Under the pieces are notes generated by a model. The model did not search any database and had not been told where the DNA came from. It saw only the letters and a program-made list of their open reading frames with translations. Below, in pieces: positions 32,485 to 41,752 of a DNA stretch of 64,000 nt. The stretch comes from JBCDJG01 sp038748065. Lineage in GTDB: Bacteria > Pseudomonadota > Gammaproteobacteria > Pseudomonadales > Halieaceae. Every line of letters begins with the position of its first letter. The first letter of the stretch is position 1. The position numbers and the translations under genes are program-made. The stretch covers positions 1 to 64,000 of the forward strand of contig JBCDJG010000006.1 of the NCBI GenBank assembly GCA_038748065.1, given 5' to 3'.

Positions 32485-33666
32485 GTGGATGCAGCCCCAT
32501 GTCGCCGACTGATACCCGTTTGGATGCTGGGCCTGATGGCCGTCATCCTGGTATCACTGCCCGCGACGGCGGATAACGCGATGGTTTACAGCCCCCTGCC
32601 GCCGCAGCCCGCGGGCGTGGCCTGGCCGGTGCCCGATTGGCAGCGCAGTGCCTTGCCGGTGGATGCAGATAGTGACGCTATACAGGCGCTGGCGGATCAG
32701 CTGATGGATGCGGGAGGGGTGGATTCCCTGGGCCGCACGCAGGTACTCCTCGTCGTCCAGCGCGGTCGTATCGTGCTGGAGCGTTACGCGGACACCTTCG
32801 GCTGCGACAAGATCACCCACTCCATGTCGGTCGCGAAAATGCTGGGCAGCGTGTTGGCTGCGAAAATGGTCGAGGAGGGCGCGCTTGACCTGCATGCCCC
32901 GGCGGACATTGATGCCTGGCACCGGGACCCGTCGGATCCGCGCTCGCGGATCACGCCCGCCCATATACTGCGCATGACAGCCGGCCAGGAATGGAATGAA
33001 CTGTTTGATTTCATCGAACTGGCTTTCGGAGATGGTTACGCTGACCTCGCCACCTACGCGATTGAGCAGCCCGCCGCGTACGAGCCGGGCAGTCACTACC
33101 AGTATTCCGACGGGGCGCCCGGCCTCATCAGCTACCTGCTGCGCAAACAACATGGCTGGGGCCCTGATGAGATGGCCCTTTACCTGCGCAGCCAGGTCTT
33201 TGAGCCCTTACACATGCAACAGACCGAGGCTGAATTTGACGCGTTGGGTACCTGGTATGGCTCGTCGGGCGTGCGTTGGTCGCCCTGCGACCTGGCGCGC
33301 TTCTCGCTCATGCTGCTGCGCGATGGCACCTGGTTGGGAGAGCCGTTCTTGCCTGCCGGCTGGGTTAACGACATGCGCACCCCCTCTGCTGCCTCACTTG
33401 ATCCCGACGCGGAAGTGCGTCGTGTCTATGGTGCCGGCTATGGCTACACCAGCTTCGTTTATGACATGAGAGACGAAGCTCCATTGAGTGTAGATGCCTT
33501 CGGGCACCTGGGCTTCGGGGGACATGTCCTGCGGATCGTGCCCTCTAAGGATGTGATTGTCATGCTGCTCGGCGCGCAGGCCTTTGACGCAGCTCATTTG
33601 GCGCGTATGGCCGCGGCCAAGGCAATCAGTGATGCCTTTCCGGATGTCAACGGGAGCGGGAACTGA
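32485..33666 (+). CDS. Serine hydrolase of the beta-lactamase class C family, exported
   Basis: About 393 residues. A signal peptide (LIPVWMLGLMAVILVSLPATADN) precedes a penicillin-binding-protein-like domain. The catalytic S-x-x-K is in HSMSVAKMLGS, the Tyr motif in YQYSDGAPG, and the third motif near GHLGFGGH. The family includes 6-aminohexanoate-dimer hydrolases and esterases as well as beta-lactamases. The GTG at 32485 is chosen because AGAGGA lies 5-6 bases upstream and the product then begins with a clean signal peptide. Probably a periplasmic esterase or amidase preparing a substrate imported by the adjacent TonB receptors. Confidence 0.87.
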   Translation: MDAAPCRRLIPVWMLGLMAVILVSLPATADNAMVYSPLPPQPAGVAWPVPDWQRSALPVDADSDAIQALADQLMDAGGVDSLGRTQVLLVVQRGRIVLERYADTFGCDKITHSMSVAKMLGSVLAAKMVEEGALDLHAPADIDAWHRDPSDPRSRITPAHILRMTAGQEWNELFDFIELAFGDGYADLATYAIEQPAAYEPGSHYQYSDGAPGLISYLLRKQHGWGPDEMALYLRSQVFEPLHMQQTEAEFDALGTWYGSSGVRWSPCDLARFSLMLLRDGTWLGEPFLPAGWVNDMRTPSAASLDPDAEVRRVYGAGYGYTSFVYDMRDEAPLSVDAFGHLGFGGHVLRIVPSKDVIVMLLGAQAFDAAHLARMAAAKAISDAFPDVNGSGN

Positions 33667-33705
33667 ACCCGCTTATCAGGATGCTGTTTTCAGGAGACTC
33701 TTGCT

Positions 33706-34479
33706 ATGACTAATCCACTTGCTGCCGCGGATCTTTGCGCGGATAGCGCCGAAGCCCTGGCGCGGCTCGAAACGGCGGCCTGTTATCGGCTGATTAGCCT
33801 CTTCGACCTTGATGATATGAGCGACGGGTTCGTGAGCTGTCGCGTGATGGATGAGCCAGACAGCTTCGTGGTCGGCGGTTATGCCCTGTTCCCTGAGGAG
33901 GCGCGTGCCTCTGAATTGTACAAGCGATCGCTCAGCGCGGAGCCCTCGCTGGAGCATTTTGGCGGCGTTGATATAGACGCCCATAACTTCTCGCGCACCA
34001 CGATGAACGCGCGCCCGGAATTCAATGCCTGCATTCATGCTCATTCGGAGTTTGCGGTGGCGTTCTCCAGTATGGACTGCACTATCGAGCCCATATCCCA
34101 GTACGGCATTATGTTTCATGATCGTACTGCCTATATGGATTTCTATGACTCCGATGTCACGGCCGGCGATGCCTGCGGCACTATCGAGACGCTGTTCCAG
34201 CAGGGCGCAGAGCTGATCGTGCTGCGCAACCATGGTCTGCTGGTGCCCGGTCGCACCGTGGCGCAGGCTTTCTTCCATCTCTATCGCATTGAGCAGGCCT
34301 GTCGTTACCAGGTCCGTGCCATGGCCGCCGGCGCTGCACGGGTCACGCCCGACCGGGTGTCGCTGGATAGCATCAGGAAGCAGTACTGGACGCAAACGCA
34401 GGTGCATAACGATGGCCAGCGGGAATGGCCCGGCCTGATTCGGAAGCTGGATCGCCTGGATCCGTCATTCCGTGAGTGA
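33706..34479 (+). CDS. Class II aldolase/adducin family protein
   Basis: Protein of 257 residues with the class II aldolase zinc site: two His in CIHAHSEFAVAF near 112-116 and a third in LRNHGLLVPGRTVAQAF near 190. CAGGAG precedes the ATG. Members catalyse retro-aldol cleavage or decarboxylation, or act as non-sugar lyases in catabolic pathways. It lies between the exported serine hydrolase and a TonB receptor, 9 bases before the latter, and so belongs to a small uptake/catabolic operon with unknown substrate. Confidence 0.88.
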   Translation: MTNPLAAADLCADSAEALARLETAACYRLISLFDLDDMSDGFVSCRVMDEPDSFVVGGYALFPEEARASELYKRSLSAEPSLEHFGGVDIDAHNFSRTTMNARPEFNACIHAHSEFAVAFSSMDCTIEPISQYGIMFHDRTAYMDFYDSDVTAGDACGTIETLFQQGAELIVLRNHGLLVPGRTVAQAFFHLYRIEQACRYQVRAMAAGAARVTPDRVSLDSIRKQYWTQTQVHNDGQREWPGLIRKLDRLDPSFRE

Positions 34480-34488
34480 CGATGGCTT

Positions 34489-36624
34489 ATGAGCACTGAT
34501 CTACGTCGCGCAAAGCTTAAGCTGTTCCGTTGCCTTGGGATTGTTTCCCTGGGCATGCTGGCAGGCGAGGCGAACTCCCAGCAGCTCGAGGAGGTGCTGG
34601 TCTATGGCCAGAAGGCCGAACGCAGCCTGATGGACACCACCGCGAGCGTCGCCATTTTGAGCGAGGCGCAAATGCGGGACCTCAACCTGACAGATTTGAA
34701 CGACGTTTATCGCATTACGCCAAATGTGAATATCGATGATGCGAGTTCGGGGAACTTCTTAATTAGGGGTATCAGTTACCTGGGGGTGGGCTTTTCTGGC
34801 GTGTCGAATACCGCCGCCCTCTATGTCGATGATATTTTCCAGTCTAACCTCGGAATCGAGGCTGGGCCCCAGTCGACCTTCGATGTCAGGCAGGTGGAAA
34901 TCTTCCGCGGACCGCAGTCGACACTGCAGGGCCGCAACGCACTTGCCGGGGCCATTCTCGTGCGCACTAACGATCCCGGCTACGCGTGGGAGGGCAGGGC
35001 GCGCGTGGAGCTCGCCGACTACGATACACGGCGTTATTCCCTCGCCGGCGGTGGACCCATTGTCGATGATGTGCTGGCCTTCAGGCTGGCCGCGGACTAC
35101 CGCGAAACCGATGGCTATATCGACAACACGACGCTCAATCGTGATGACTTGGATAGCGACGAAGCGACAATCATTCGCGGCAAACTCCGCTGGGACCCGT
35201 CGGACCAGTTACAGGCCCTCTTCACCTATATCTACGCAGACGGAAACTCAGGTAATGGCATAGCGGCGGGTGCGGTTGAGGGGCCTGACTACTTTGCCAG
35301 GGAAGTCACTGGGCCTAACGCCACGTTGCGGGAGGTCGAAACAGACAACTATGCGCTGGCGGTGCGCTACGCCCTTTCAGACGCGACGTCCATCGAATGG
35401 GTGACAAGCTATACCGATGCGACCGAGGACACGCAGCCCCGCTTCCGCGTTGATCCCGAGACCAGCACCGGGGGGGAAGTTGGCGTCGAGACAGAAGACA
35501 TACTGACGAGCGACCTGCGCGTGCGGTTCGCGTCGGGCGACTGGGGCTTGCTTGGAGGCCTTTACTATTTCGAGCGTGAACAGGCGCTGGATTTTGCGCT
35601 CAGCGCGAGGCTCAGTCTGGGTCCCCTGGCAACAACGATAAACGCCGTCGAGTCGAGTCGCACTGAGGTAGAGAATATTGCCCTGTACTTCGACGGTGAA
35701 TACGCTTTCAGTGAGCGCATGAGCCTGGTGTTTGGCGCGCGCTACGATGAAGAGCGTTTTGATCTCGTCTCCCGGACGTCGACGATTTTCGATCCGGAGG
35801 TGCCGCCTGTCGCCGTGAGCACGATCGGGGCGAGCCTCGCTGCCGATACGCGCTTCGATGCATTTCTACCGAAGCTGGGTCTGCGCTACGACCTGACAGA
35901 TGATCAAACCCTGGGCTTCGTTGTGCAGCGCGGCTATCGACCGGGCGGTGCGGGAGCCAGCCTGTCGAATATCGAATACAGTTTCGACCCGGAATATCTG
36001 TGGAGCTATGAACTGTCTTATCGTTCCAACTGGCTGGACAGGCGCCTGCAGCTGAATGCAAATGTGTATTTCATGGACTGGGAAGACCAGCAGGTCATCA
36101 TCGGGCAGGACGTGGATCGCGTCGTCGTCAACGCCGGCGAGTCAGAGTTGTATGGGCTGGAAGCTGACCTCAGGTGGTTGGCCACGGAAAGCCTGACGCT
36201 GTTCGCCGCCGTCGGGCTCAACCAAACCGAGTTCACGGAGTTCGATGCTGTCGATCCGCTGCTAACCGGGAATGAATTTCCCTTTGCGCCGGAGTATCAG
36301 GTGACGCTCGGCGCCCTACTGCGTATGCCCTCCGGCCTGTTCTTGAGCGCGGATATCTCGCACACGGACGGCTCCTTCTCCGACACTGCCAATGGACCCA
36401 GCGAGCGGCTGCCCCTGGATAACCGCAACGATGATTATTTGCTGGTTAACGCAAAGCTCGGCTTTGACTGGCAGGGTTGGCTCTTTGGTGTCTATGCAAG
36501 AAACCTGCTCGATGAGGAGTACACCACACGAATCAGTCGCGGTGATGTACGCAGCTCGGGAGAGGGCTTTGCCGTTGTCGGCCCGCCGCGGGTCATCGGT
36601 TTCGAGGTCAGCCTGGACTTCTGA
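34489..36624 (+). CDS. TonB-dependent receptor
   Basis: Protein of 711 residues: signal peptide (CLGIVSLGMLAGEANSQQ), TonB box LEEVLVYGQKAERS, plug (LIRGISYLGVGF, LYVDDIFQSN, VEIFRGPQSTLQGRNALAGAI) and a barrel ending VIGFEVSLDF. It is shorter than the other three receptors in the window. It follows the aldolase gene by 9 bases and converges with the LeuD-type gene. The transported compound is unknown. Confidence 0.92.
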   Translation: MSTDLRRAKLKLFRCLGIVSLGMLAGEANSQQLEEVLVYGQKAERSLMDTTASVAILSEAQMRDLNLTDLNDVYRITPNVNIDDASSGNFLIRGISYLGVGFSGVSNTAALYVDDIFQSNLGIEAGPQSTFDVRQVEIFRGPQSTLQGRNALAGAILVRTNDPGYAWEGRARVELADYDTRRYSLAGGGPIVDDVLAFRLAADYRETDGYIDNTTLNRDDLDSDEATIIRGKLRWDPSDQLQALFTYIYADGNSGNGIAAGAVEGPDYFAREVTGPNATLREVETDNYALAVRYALSDATSIEWVTSYTDATEDTQPRFRVDPETSTGGEVGVETEDILTSDLRVRFASGDWGLLGGLYYFEREQALDFALSARLSLGPLATTINAVESSRTEVENIALYFDGEYAFSERMSLVFGARYDEERFDLVSRTSTIFDPEVPPVAVSTIGASLAADTRFDAFLPKLGLRYDLTDDQTLGFVVQRGYRPGGAGASLSNIEYSFDPEYLWSYELSYRSNWLDRRLQLNANVYFMDWEDQQVIIGQDVDRVVVNAGESELYGLEADLRWLATESLTLFAAVGLNQTEFTEFDAVDPLLTGNEFPFAPEYQVTLGALLRMPSGLFLSADISHTDGSFSDTANGPSERLPLDNRNDDYLLVNAKLGFDWQGWLFGVYARNLLDEEYTTRISRGDVRSSGEGFAVVGPPRVIGFEVSLDF

Positions 36625-36656
36625 TGAGGCGCGGCCTGGCTGAACCGGTGAATCGC

Positions 36657-37277
36657 CTAACCATAAATCCATGGTCTGCTGCGCCGGTCCGCTGCTTCGA
36701 AAGCGTCGATGTCCGTGGCGTGCTCAAGTGTCAGGGCGATGCCGTCTAGGCCTTCCAGTAGCATGCGCTTGTGGCCCGCGTCGATCTCAAAGTCATACTG
36801 CGAACCGTTCGGCGTGGCAACGCGCTGTCTGGGCAGGTCGATCCGCAGCTGGGCGCACTGCGGGCCAGCCTCGATGGCCTGGCTCAGTTGATCGATGGCT
36901 GCAGGCGTCAGCACCACGGGCAGAATACCGTTGCGGATACAGTTACTGTAGAAAATGCTGCCGAACGACGGCGCGATCAGCGCGCGAATACCGAATTCTT
37001 TTAAGGCCCACGCGGCGTGCTCTCGCGACGAGCCACAGCCAAAATTGGCGCCACCCAGCAGGATGCTGGCCCCGACGTAGGCTGACTGGTTCAGTACGAA
37101 ATCCGGATTGGGCTCGCGTCCCCCCGGCAGTGTGTATCGCCACCCGGCAAACAGTCCTTCGCCGAGCCCCTTTTTTGAAACACGCTTCATCTCTCGTGAT
37201 GGGATAATGGCATCCGTGTCGATGTTGTTGAGCAGCATGGGCGCCGCTACGCCCTGATGTACCTGAAAGGGCTCCAT
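36657..37277 (-). CDS. leuD: Isopropylmalate-dehydratase-type hydro-lyase, small subunit
   Basis: About 206 residues of the aconitase swivel domain as a separate subunit. Landmarks: LLNNIDTDAIIPSREMKRVSK near the start, LLGGANFGCGSSREHAAWAL with the substrate-binding SSREHA, FGSIFYSNCIRNGILPV. The ATG at 37277 overlaps the TGA of the large subunit by one base, giving translational coupling; the frame is open a few codons further upstream. No leuA or leuB is nearby and the surroundings are catabolic. It may therefore be a paralogue for a substituted malate (citramalate or dimethylmalate type) rather than leucine biosynthesis. Confidence 0.88.
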   Translation of the reverse strand: MEPFQVHQGVAAPMLLNNIDTDAIIPSREMKRVSKKGLGEGLFAGWRYTLPGGREPNPDFVLNQSAYVGASILLGGANFGCGSSREHAAWALKEFGIRALIAPSFGSIFYSNCIRNGILPVVLTPAAIDQLSQAIEAGPQCAQLRIDLPRQRVATPNGSQYDFEIDAGHKRMLLEGLDGIALTLEHATDIDAFEAADRRSRPWIYG

Positions 37278-38686
37278 CAGTTCAACACCTGGGCTGCGCA
37301 AATGCGTCCGGCGCAGGCAGACGCTGCGACCTGCAAAGGGCTGGCCAGGTGAGTTCGCGTACCTGGCCCCTGGCGGCCTTCGAAATTGCGATTGGTGCTC
37401 GAAATGACCCGCTTGTTGGCGCCAAAGGTTTCACCGCCGGCGTAGAAGCACATGGAGCAGCCGGACTCACGCCACTCGAAGCCTGCAGCTTTGAATACCT
37501 CGTGTAGGCCCTCGGCTTCTGCCGCGGCCTTGACTTGCATTGACCCTGGCACGCACACAGCGGCGACGCCGGGCGCGATGCTGCGGCCCCGCAGGTAGCT
37601 CGCCGCCAGTCGCAGGTCTGACAGGCGGCTATTTGTGCACGAGCCAATGAAGGCGGCATCGATTGGGATATCCTGCAGTGGTGTACCGGGCACCAGGCCC
37701 ATATAGTCCAGGGCCTTGGCCATAGCACCGCGTCGCTGACTGTCTTGCTCCGTCACGGGGTCGGGCACCCTGGCACTCATAGCGGCAGCATGCTCGGGAC
37801 TGGTGCCCCAGGTCACCTGCGGCTCGAGCTCGTCGCAGTCAATGGTGATCTCAGCATCAAAATTCGCGCTCGCGTCGCTGTGCAGTTTGCTCACGTGTTC
37901 GCAAAAAGCGTCCCAGTCGCCGGCGCCCGGTGCGCCAGGCCGACCGTGCACGTAGGCAAGCACGCGCTCATCGGGGGCGACCAGGCCCGTAAAGGCCGAG
38001 AATTCGACTGCCATGTTGCACAGTGTCATGCGCGCTTCGATCGGCAAGTCACGAATGACCGGGCCGGCAAACTCCACGGCATGGCCGCTGCCACCGGCGG
38101 CACCATAGCGGGCGATGAGGTGCAATATCAGGTCCTTTGCGGTGACGCCTGGCCGCAAACAGCCCTCGAAGTTGACGCGCAGATTCTTCGGCCGTGTGAC
38201 GCGCAGTGTGCCTGTGGCCATCGCGTGTTCTGCCTCGGTTGATCCGATACCCCAGGCCAGCGCACCCAGCCCACCCAGTGTGCAGGTATGACTGTCCGGG
38301 CAGACCAGGGTGGCACCGGGTAGTGCGATACCTTGCTCCGGCGATACCACGTGAGCGATTCCCTGGTCCGGATCGCCGATGTCAAAGAGGCGAATACCTG
38401 CGGCCTTCGCTGCATTCCGGGTGGCGCTAATGAAGTCACGGCCACTCGGCATCAGGGTGTCGTCGTTGCGCCCGGGAACCGTGTCTACAATATGATCCAT
38501 GGTACAGAACACACGGGAGGGGGAACGCAGGGCGTGGCCGGCATCCTGCAGACCCCTGAGTGCTATGCTACCCGTACGTTCATGCAGGAACACGCGGTCG
38601 ATGTATAGCAGATCCTGCCCGTCACCGAGATCGCAGACCCGATGCAGGCCCCACAGCTTGTCAAAAAGTGTGCGCGGAGATGACAT
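37277..38686 (-). CDS. leuC: Isopropylmalate-dehydratase-type hydro-lyase, large subunit
   Basis: Protein of 469 residues, the usual LeuC length, with [4Fe-4S]-ligating cysteines in FIGSCTNSRLSDL and ESGCSMCFYAGG, and CPDSHTCTLGGLGALAWGIGSTE. It catalyses stereospecific isomerisation or hydration of a hydroxy-dicarboxylic acid together with the small subunit. The ATG at 38686 (SSPRTLFDKLW) matches the LeuC start; the open frame continues 84 codons upstream without family character. The divergent neighbour is a metal-transporter-like gene. See the small subunit for doubts about a leucine role. Confidence 0.88.
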   Translation of the reverse strand: MSSPRTLFDKLWGLHRVCDLGDGQDLLYIDRVFLHERTGSIALRGLQDAGHALRSPSRVFCTMDHIVDTVPGRNDDTLMPSGRDFISATRNAAKAAGIRLFDIGDPDQGIAHVVSPEQGIALPGATLVCPDSHTCTLGGLGALAWGIGSTEAEHAMATGTLRVTRPKNLRVNFEGCLRPGVTAKDLILHLIARYGAAGGSGHAVEFAGPVIRDLPIEARMTLCNMAVEFSAFTGLVAPDERVLAYVHGRPGAPGAGDWDAFCEHVSKLHSDASANFDAEITIDCDELEPQVTWGTSPEHAAAMSARVPDPVTEQDSQRRGAMAKALDYMGLVPGTPLQDIPIDAAFIGSCTNSRLSDLRLAASYLRGRSIAPGVAAVCVPGSMQVKAAAEAEGLHEVFKAAGFEWRESGCSMCFYAGGETFGANKRVISSTNRNFEGRQGPGTRTHLASPLQVAASACAGRICAAQVLN

Positions 38687-38811
38687 GCCGCCAGTGTATC
38701 GAAGTCCGTTTAAATGTTCTATAGGTATATGTTTATATCTTTTTGGAAAGCGACTATATTGAAGGGTGTGCCTTGATGCGCACACACCGTTGGTAAAAGG
38801 TAGGAACCCGG

Positions 38812-39528
38812 ATGTCCCCTGAAATTCTGGTGCTTTGCGGCACGGCAGCCACCATCGCTTTTCTGCATACGCTGCTCGGCCCAGATCACTACCTGCCCTT
38901 TGTGGCGATGGCAAAAAGCCGCGGCTGGACACTCGCACGCACGCTCCATATGACCCTGTTCTGCGGCGCCGGCCACATCGTCGGCTCTGTAGTCATCGGT
39001 ATTGTTGGCCTGTACATCGGTATCCAGGTCGGAGCGCTGGAGTGGATTGAGGGCTGGCGCGGCGACATTGCCGCGTGGGCGCTGGTGTCCTTTGGTCTGC
39101 TCTACCTGGTCTGGGGGCTCAGGCGCGCCTGGCGCAGCCAGCAGCATAGCCACTGGCATAGCCACGGCGCTGTGCGGCACAAGCACGATCATGACCACCA
39201 TCGCGATCATGCACACGCCCATACGCCTGAAGAGGGCGGTCAGGGCACTCTGGCGGGCTGGGCCATTTTTATCGTGTTTGTGCTCGGGCCCTGTGAACCC
39301 TTGATTCCCATCCTCATGTTCCCCGCTGCCAAGGAGAGTGTCCTTGGCCTGGTGGCCGTCACCAGCGTATTTGCCGTCGTGACTGTACTGACCATGTTGC
39401 TCGCCGTCAGCGCGTCACACTGGGGTCTGTCGCACGTGCGGCTGCCGTCTATCGAGCGTTTCAGTGATGCCATCGCCGGCGCTACGATTACCCTTTGCGG
39501 CCTGGGTATCGCGGTATTGGGTCTCTGA
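38812..39528 (+). CDS. NiCoT/UreH-like metal transporter with His-rich loop
   Basis: Protein of 238 residues with about six transmembrane segments. The first helix carries HTLLGPDHYLPF, the signature of the nickel/cobalt transporter and urease-accessory-like membrane proteins. A cytoplasmic or periplasmic loop near 110-140 holds more than ten histidines (HSHWHSH, HKHDHDHHRDHAHAH), a metal reservoir. FVLGPCEPLIPILMFPAA starts the second half. Nickel or cobalt is the best guess; cobalt import or export would fit the B12-dependent enzymes in the window. A short inverted repeat (GGTGTG/CACACC, 38765-38788) lies in its leader. Confidence 0.78.
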   Translation: MSPEILVLCGTAATIAFLHTLLGPDHYLPFVAMAKSRGWTLARTLHMTLFCGAGHIVGSVVIGIVGLYIGIQVGALEWIEGWRGDIAAWALVSFGLLYLVWGLRRAWRSQQHSHWHSHGAVRHKHDHDHHRDHAHAHTPEEGGQGTLAGWAIFIVFVLGPCEPLIPILMFPAAKESVLGLVAVTSVFAVVTVLTMLLAVSASHWGLSHVRLPSIERFSDAIAGATITLCGLGIAVLGL

Positions 39529-39563
39529 TAAAGACGCCGGAAACGAAGCCAGGCGCATTGCGC

Positions 39564-40808
39564 ATGCATCGCTCCGCGTGGCCTGTTGCGGGCTTTGCCT
39601 GCCTGGCCCTCATGGTATCCAACGGCATGACCGTGTCGGGGCTGTCTGTATACGATATTGCCTTTATAGAGCACTTTGCCTGGAGCCTGGGTGAGATCAA
39701 GTTTCGCGATCTGATCACGCTGATGCTGACGGGGCTACTGGCACCCTTTGCCGGCGTGCTGCTCGATCGATACGGCGTGCGGCGCTGCATGCTGATCGGG
39801 TGGTGTGTTCTGGCGCTGGCCTACCTTGCCTACTGGAGGCTGCAAACCCTGCTGACGATGTATGCCATCCATGCGGCCTTTGCCGTGGTGTTGGTGTTTT
39901 GCGGCCTCAATGCTGCGGTCATCCTGGTGTCGAACTGGTTCACACGCTACCGCGGCACGGCCATCGGAATCGCACTGGTGGGTACCAGCCTCGGCGGAGC
40001 GCTGTTCCCGCAGTACGGTACGGCAATGATCGCCGCCGTCGGCTGGCAGGGTGCCTTCTTCTACGCGACCGCTTTCCCGCTACTGCTGTTCATTATCACG
40101 GCCTTGCTGGTGCGCGACAGACCGGCGGGTGCCGTGGAGGGCGGTGCAAGTGATGAGGTGGCTTGTGCGCCGCCCTCTGCCGGCCCTGACGCCATCTCCT
40201 ATGGCGATGCTGTCCGCAGCACCACCTTTTGGGCGCTGGCGCTCATTGCGATGGCAACTTTCTACACGGTGCTCGGGGTTCAGGCGCACGTCTACAAATA
40301 CATGCGTGACGCAGGCTTCGATGCGCAGATCGCAACCAATGCAGTCAGCCTGTTCTTTCTTGCGGCGCTGGCGGGTAAGTTTTTGTTCGGACTCTTGGCC
40401 GATTTTATCGACGGTCGAAAGGTTTTCGTTGCTAACCTGCTCGTGATGCTGCTGGGCTGTCTGATCTTGCTGCAGATGAATGTTGATCAGATCTGGATCG
40501 CCATGGCCACCTTCGGTCTTGGCTGGGGGGGTGTTTACACCCTGCTGCAGTTCACGGTAATGAACACCTTTGGCACGCGGGACGCCGGCAAAATACTGGG
40601 CACCATTACCATTCTTGATGCCTGCGGCGGGGGGCTTGGCATCTGGCTGACTGGCATCATTTACGACGCGACCGGAGACTATCGCCTGCCATTCTCGATC
40701 TTCACTGCATTGGTGGTCTTTGCTCTCGCGTGCCTGACCCAGGTCAAAACGCCTCAGCGCAGGGCGCCTGTTTCTGTCGGCAAAGAGGAGTCGTCGATCA
40801 ATGGCTGA
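39564..40808 (+). CDS. MFS transporter, oxalate/formate-antiporter (OFA)-like
   Basis: About 414 residues with twelve predicted membrane segments of the major facilitator superfamily. The loop 2-3 motif is LLDRYGVRRCMLIGW (D-R-x-G-x-R/K), repeated in the second half as LLADFIDGRKVFVANLL. Overall shape (NGMTVSGLSVYDIAF, FTRYRGTAIGIALVGTSLGGALFPQ) resembles the OFA/monocarboxylate transporter group. The ATG at 39564 is favoured because it gives a normal first helix. It overlaps the methyltransferase gene by 8 bases. Probably imports or exports a small carboxylate. Confidence 0.87.
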   Translation: MHRSAWPVAGFACLALMVSNGMTVSGLSVYDIAFIEHFAWSLGEIKFRDLITLMLTGLLAPFAGVLLDRYGVRRCMLIGWCVLALAYLAYWRLQTLLTMYAIHAAFAVVLVFCGLNAAVILVSNWFTRYRGTAIGIALVGTSLGGALFPQYGTAMIAAVGWQGAFFYATAFPLLLFIITALLVRDRPAGAVEGGASDEVACAPPSAGPDAISYGDAVRSTTFWALALIAMATFYTVLGVQAHVYKYMRDAGFDAQIATNAVSLFFLAALAGKFLFGLLADFIDGRKVFVANLLVMLLGCLILLQMNVDQIWIAMATFGLGWGGVYTLLQFTVMNTFGTRDAGKILGTITILDACGGGLGIWLTGIIYDATGDYRLPFSIFTALVVFALACLTQVKTPQRRAPVSVGKEESSING

Positions 40809-41742
40809 ATACGCACTGCTCGTATCGCCCGAGGCGCGTTCCGCCTATTTTGCGGATTACCTGGATGTGGCGCGGCACGAGTTGGCCTACCTGGCGGATT
40901 GTGACGGGGTAAATCATGTGGCCGTCGGTGGTATGGATTTCCTCGCCCTGGATGTCGATGCCGCAGCGCTACCCGACTTGCGCCGCCTGTCTTTCGTACA
41001 GGGCGTGTTTGATGCCTCGGGAGGCGCCCTGCGTCCACTGGATGTGCAGCCGGGTTTTGCCTTCAATGACGAACTGGTATTTGGGGCGAAGTATCGTGGT
41101 AAGACCAATGAGCGTCTGACGCAGCTCTTGATCAACATCGGGCTTGCAAGCCTGGACCAAAGGTCCGACCGGGCCCTGAAGCTGCTGGACCCGATGTGCG
41201 GCCGTGGCACGACCTTGCTCTGGGCCATGCGCTACGGTCTGAACGCGCGTGGCATAGAACGAGACGGCCGGGTTCTGTCGGATGTCCGCCGAGAGCTGAA
41301 GAAGTGGTGCAAGCTGAACCGGCACAAGCATCAACTGAACGAGGGCAGTGTTGGCAAAGGCGGGCGCGACAAAGCGCCGCGATTCCTGGAGTTCAAGGCC
41401 GCGGAAGGCGGCATGAAGATTGTGGCGGGCGACGCACGTGAGGCAAACGGGTTACTGGGCGGAGAGAAGTTCGATCTGTTGGTGACAGATCTGCCCTACG
41501 GGGTCCAGCACGCTACCCAGGGCGGCGCGCGCAACCCGCTCGAGGTGCTGCGCGACTGTGCCGGACCGTGGCGAGCCTGTCTCAAGCCCGGGGGCGTGCT
41601 GGTGATGTCTTTTAATAGCTACCAGCCAAGGCGAGATGCTCTGCTGGCGGCCTTTGAGGCTGCAGGCTGGCAGGCACAGGCTTTCTCGGCGCCACACCGC
41701 ATGAGTGAGGCCATCCTGCGCGACGTGCTGGTGTTGCGCTAG
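40801..41742 (+). CDS. UPF0020/TRM11-like RNA methyltransferase
   Basis: Protein of 313 residues. The C-terminal half is a Rossmann-fold methyltransferase: DPMCGRGTTLLWAMRYGLNARGIERD binds S-adenosylmethionine, and LLVTDLPYGVQH is the catalytic (N/D)-P-P-Y-type motif in its D-L-P-Y variant, seen in N2-guanine RNA methyltransferases. The N-terminal half may be a THUMP-like RNA-binding region. Its ATG overlaps the MFS stop, an accidental or coupled arrangement. The target nucleotide is not determined. Confidence 0.82.
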   Translation: MAEYALLVSPEARSAYFADYLDVARHELAYLADCDGVNHVAVGGMDFLALDVDAAALPDLRRLSFVQGVFDASGGALRPLDVQPGFAFNDELVFGAKYRGKTNERLTQLLINIGLASLDQRSDRALKLLDPMCGRGTTLLWAMRYGLNARGIERDGRVLSDVRRELKKWCKLNRHKHQLNEGSVGKGGRDKAPRFLEFKAAEGGMKIVAGDAREANGLLGGEKFDLLVTDLPYGVQHATQGGARNPLEVLRDCAGPWRACLKPGGVLVMSFNSYQPRRDALLAAFEAAGWQAQAFSAPHRMSEAILRDVLVLR

Positions 41743-41752
41743 CGGGCTGGCC

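Noticed and set aside
38765..38788. GGTGTG/CACACC inverted repeat before the metal transporter as a riboswitch
   Set aside because: Only a 6-bp stem with a 12-base loop and no recognisable conserved riboswitch core.
38687..38938. 84-codon N-terminal extension of the LeuC-type protein
   Set aside because: The extension has no similarity to LeuC proteins and covers the AT-rich promoter gap; the ATG at 38686 gives the normal length.
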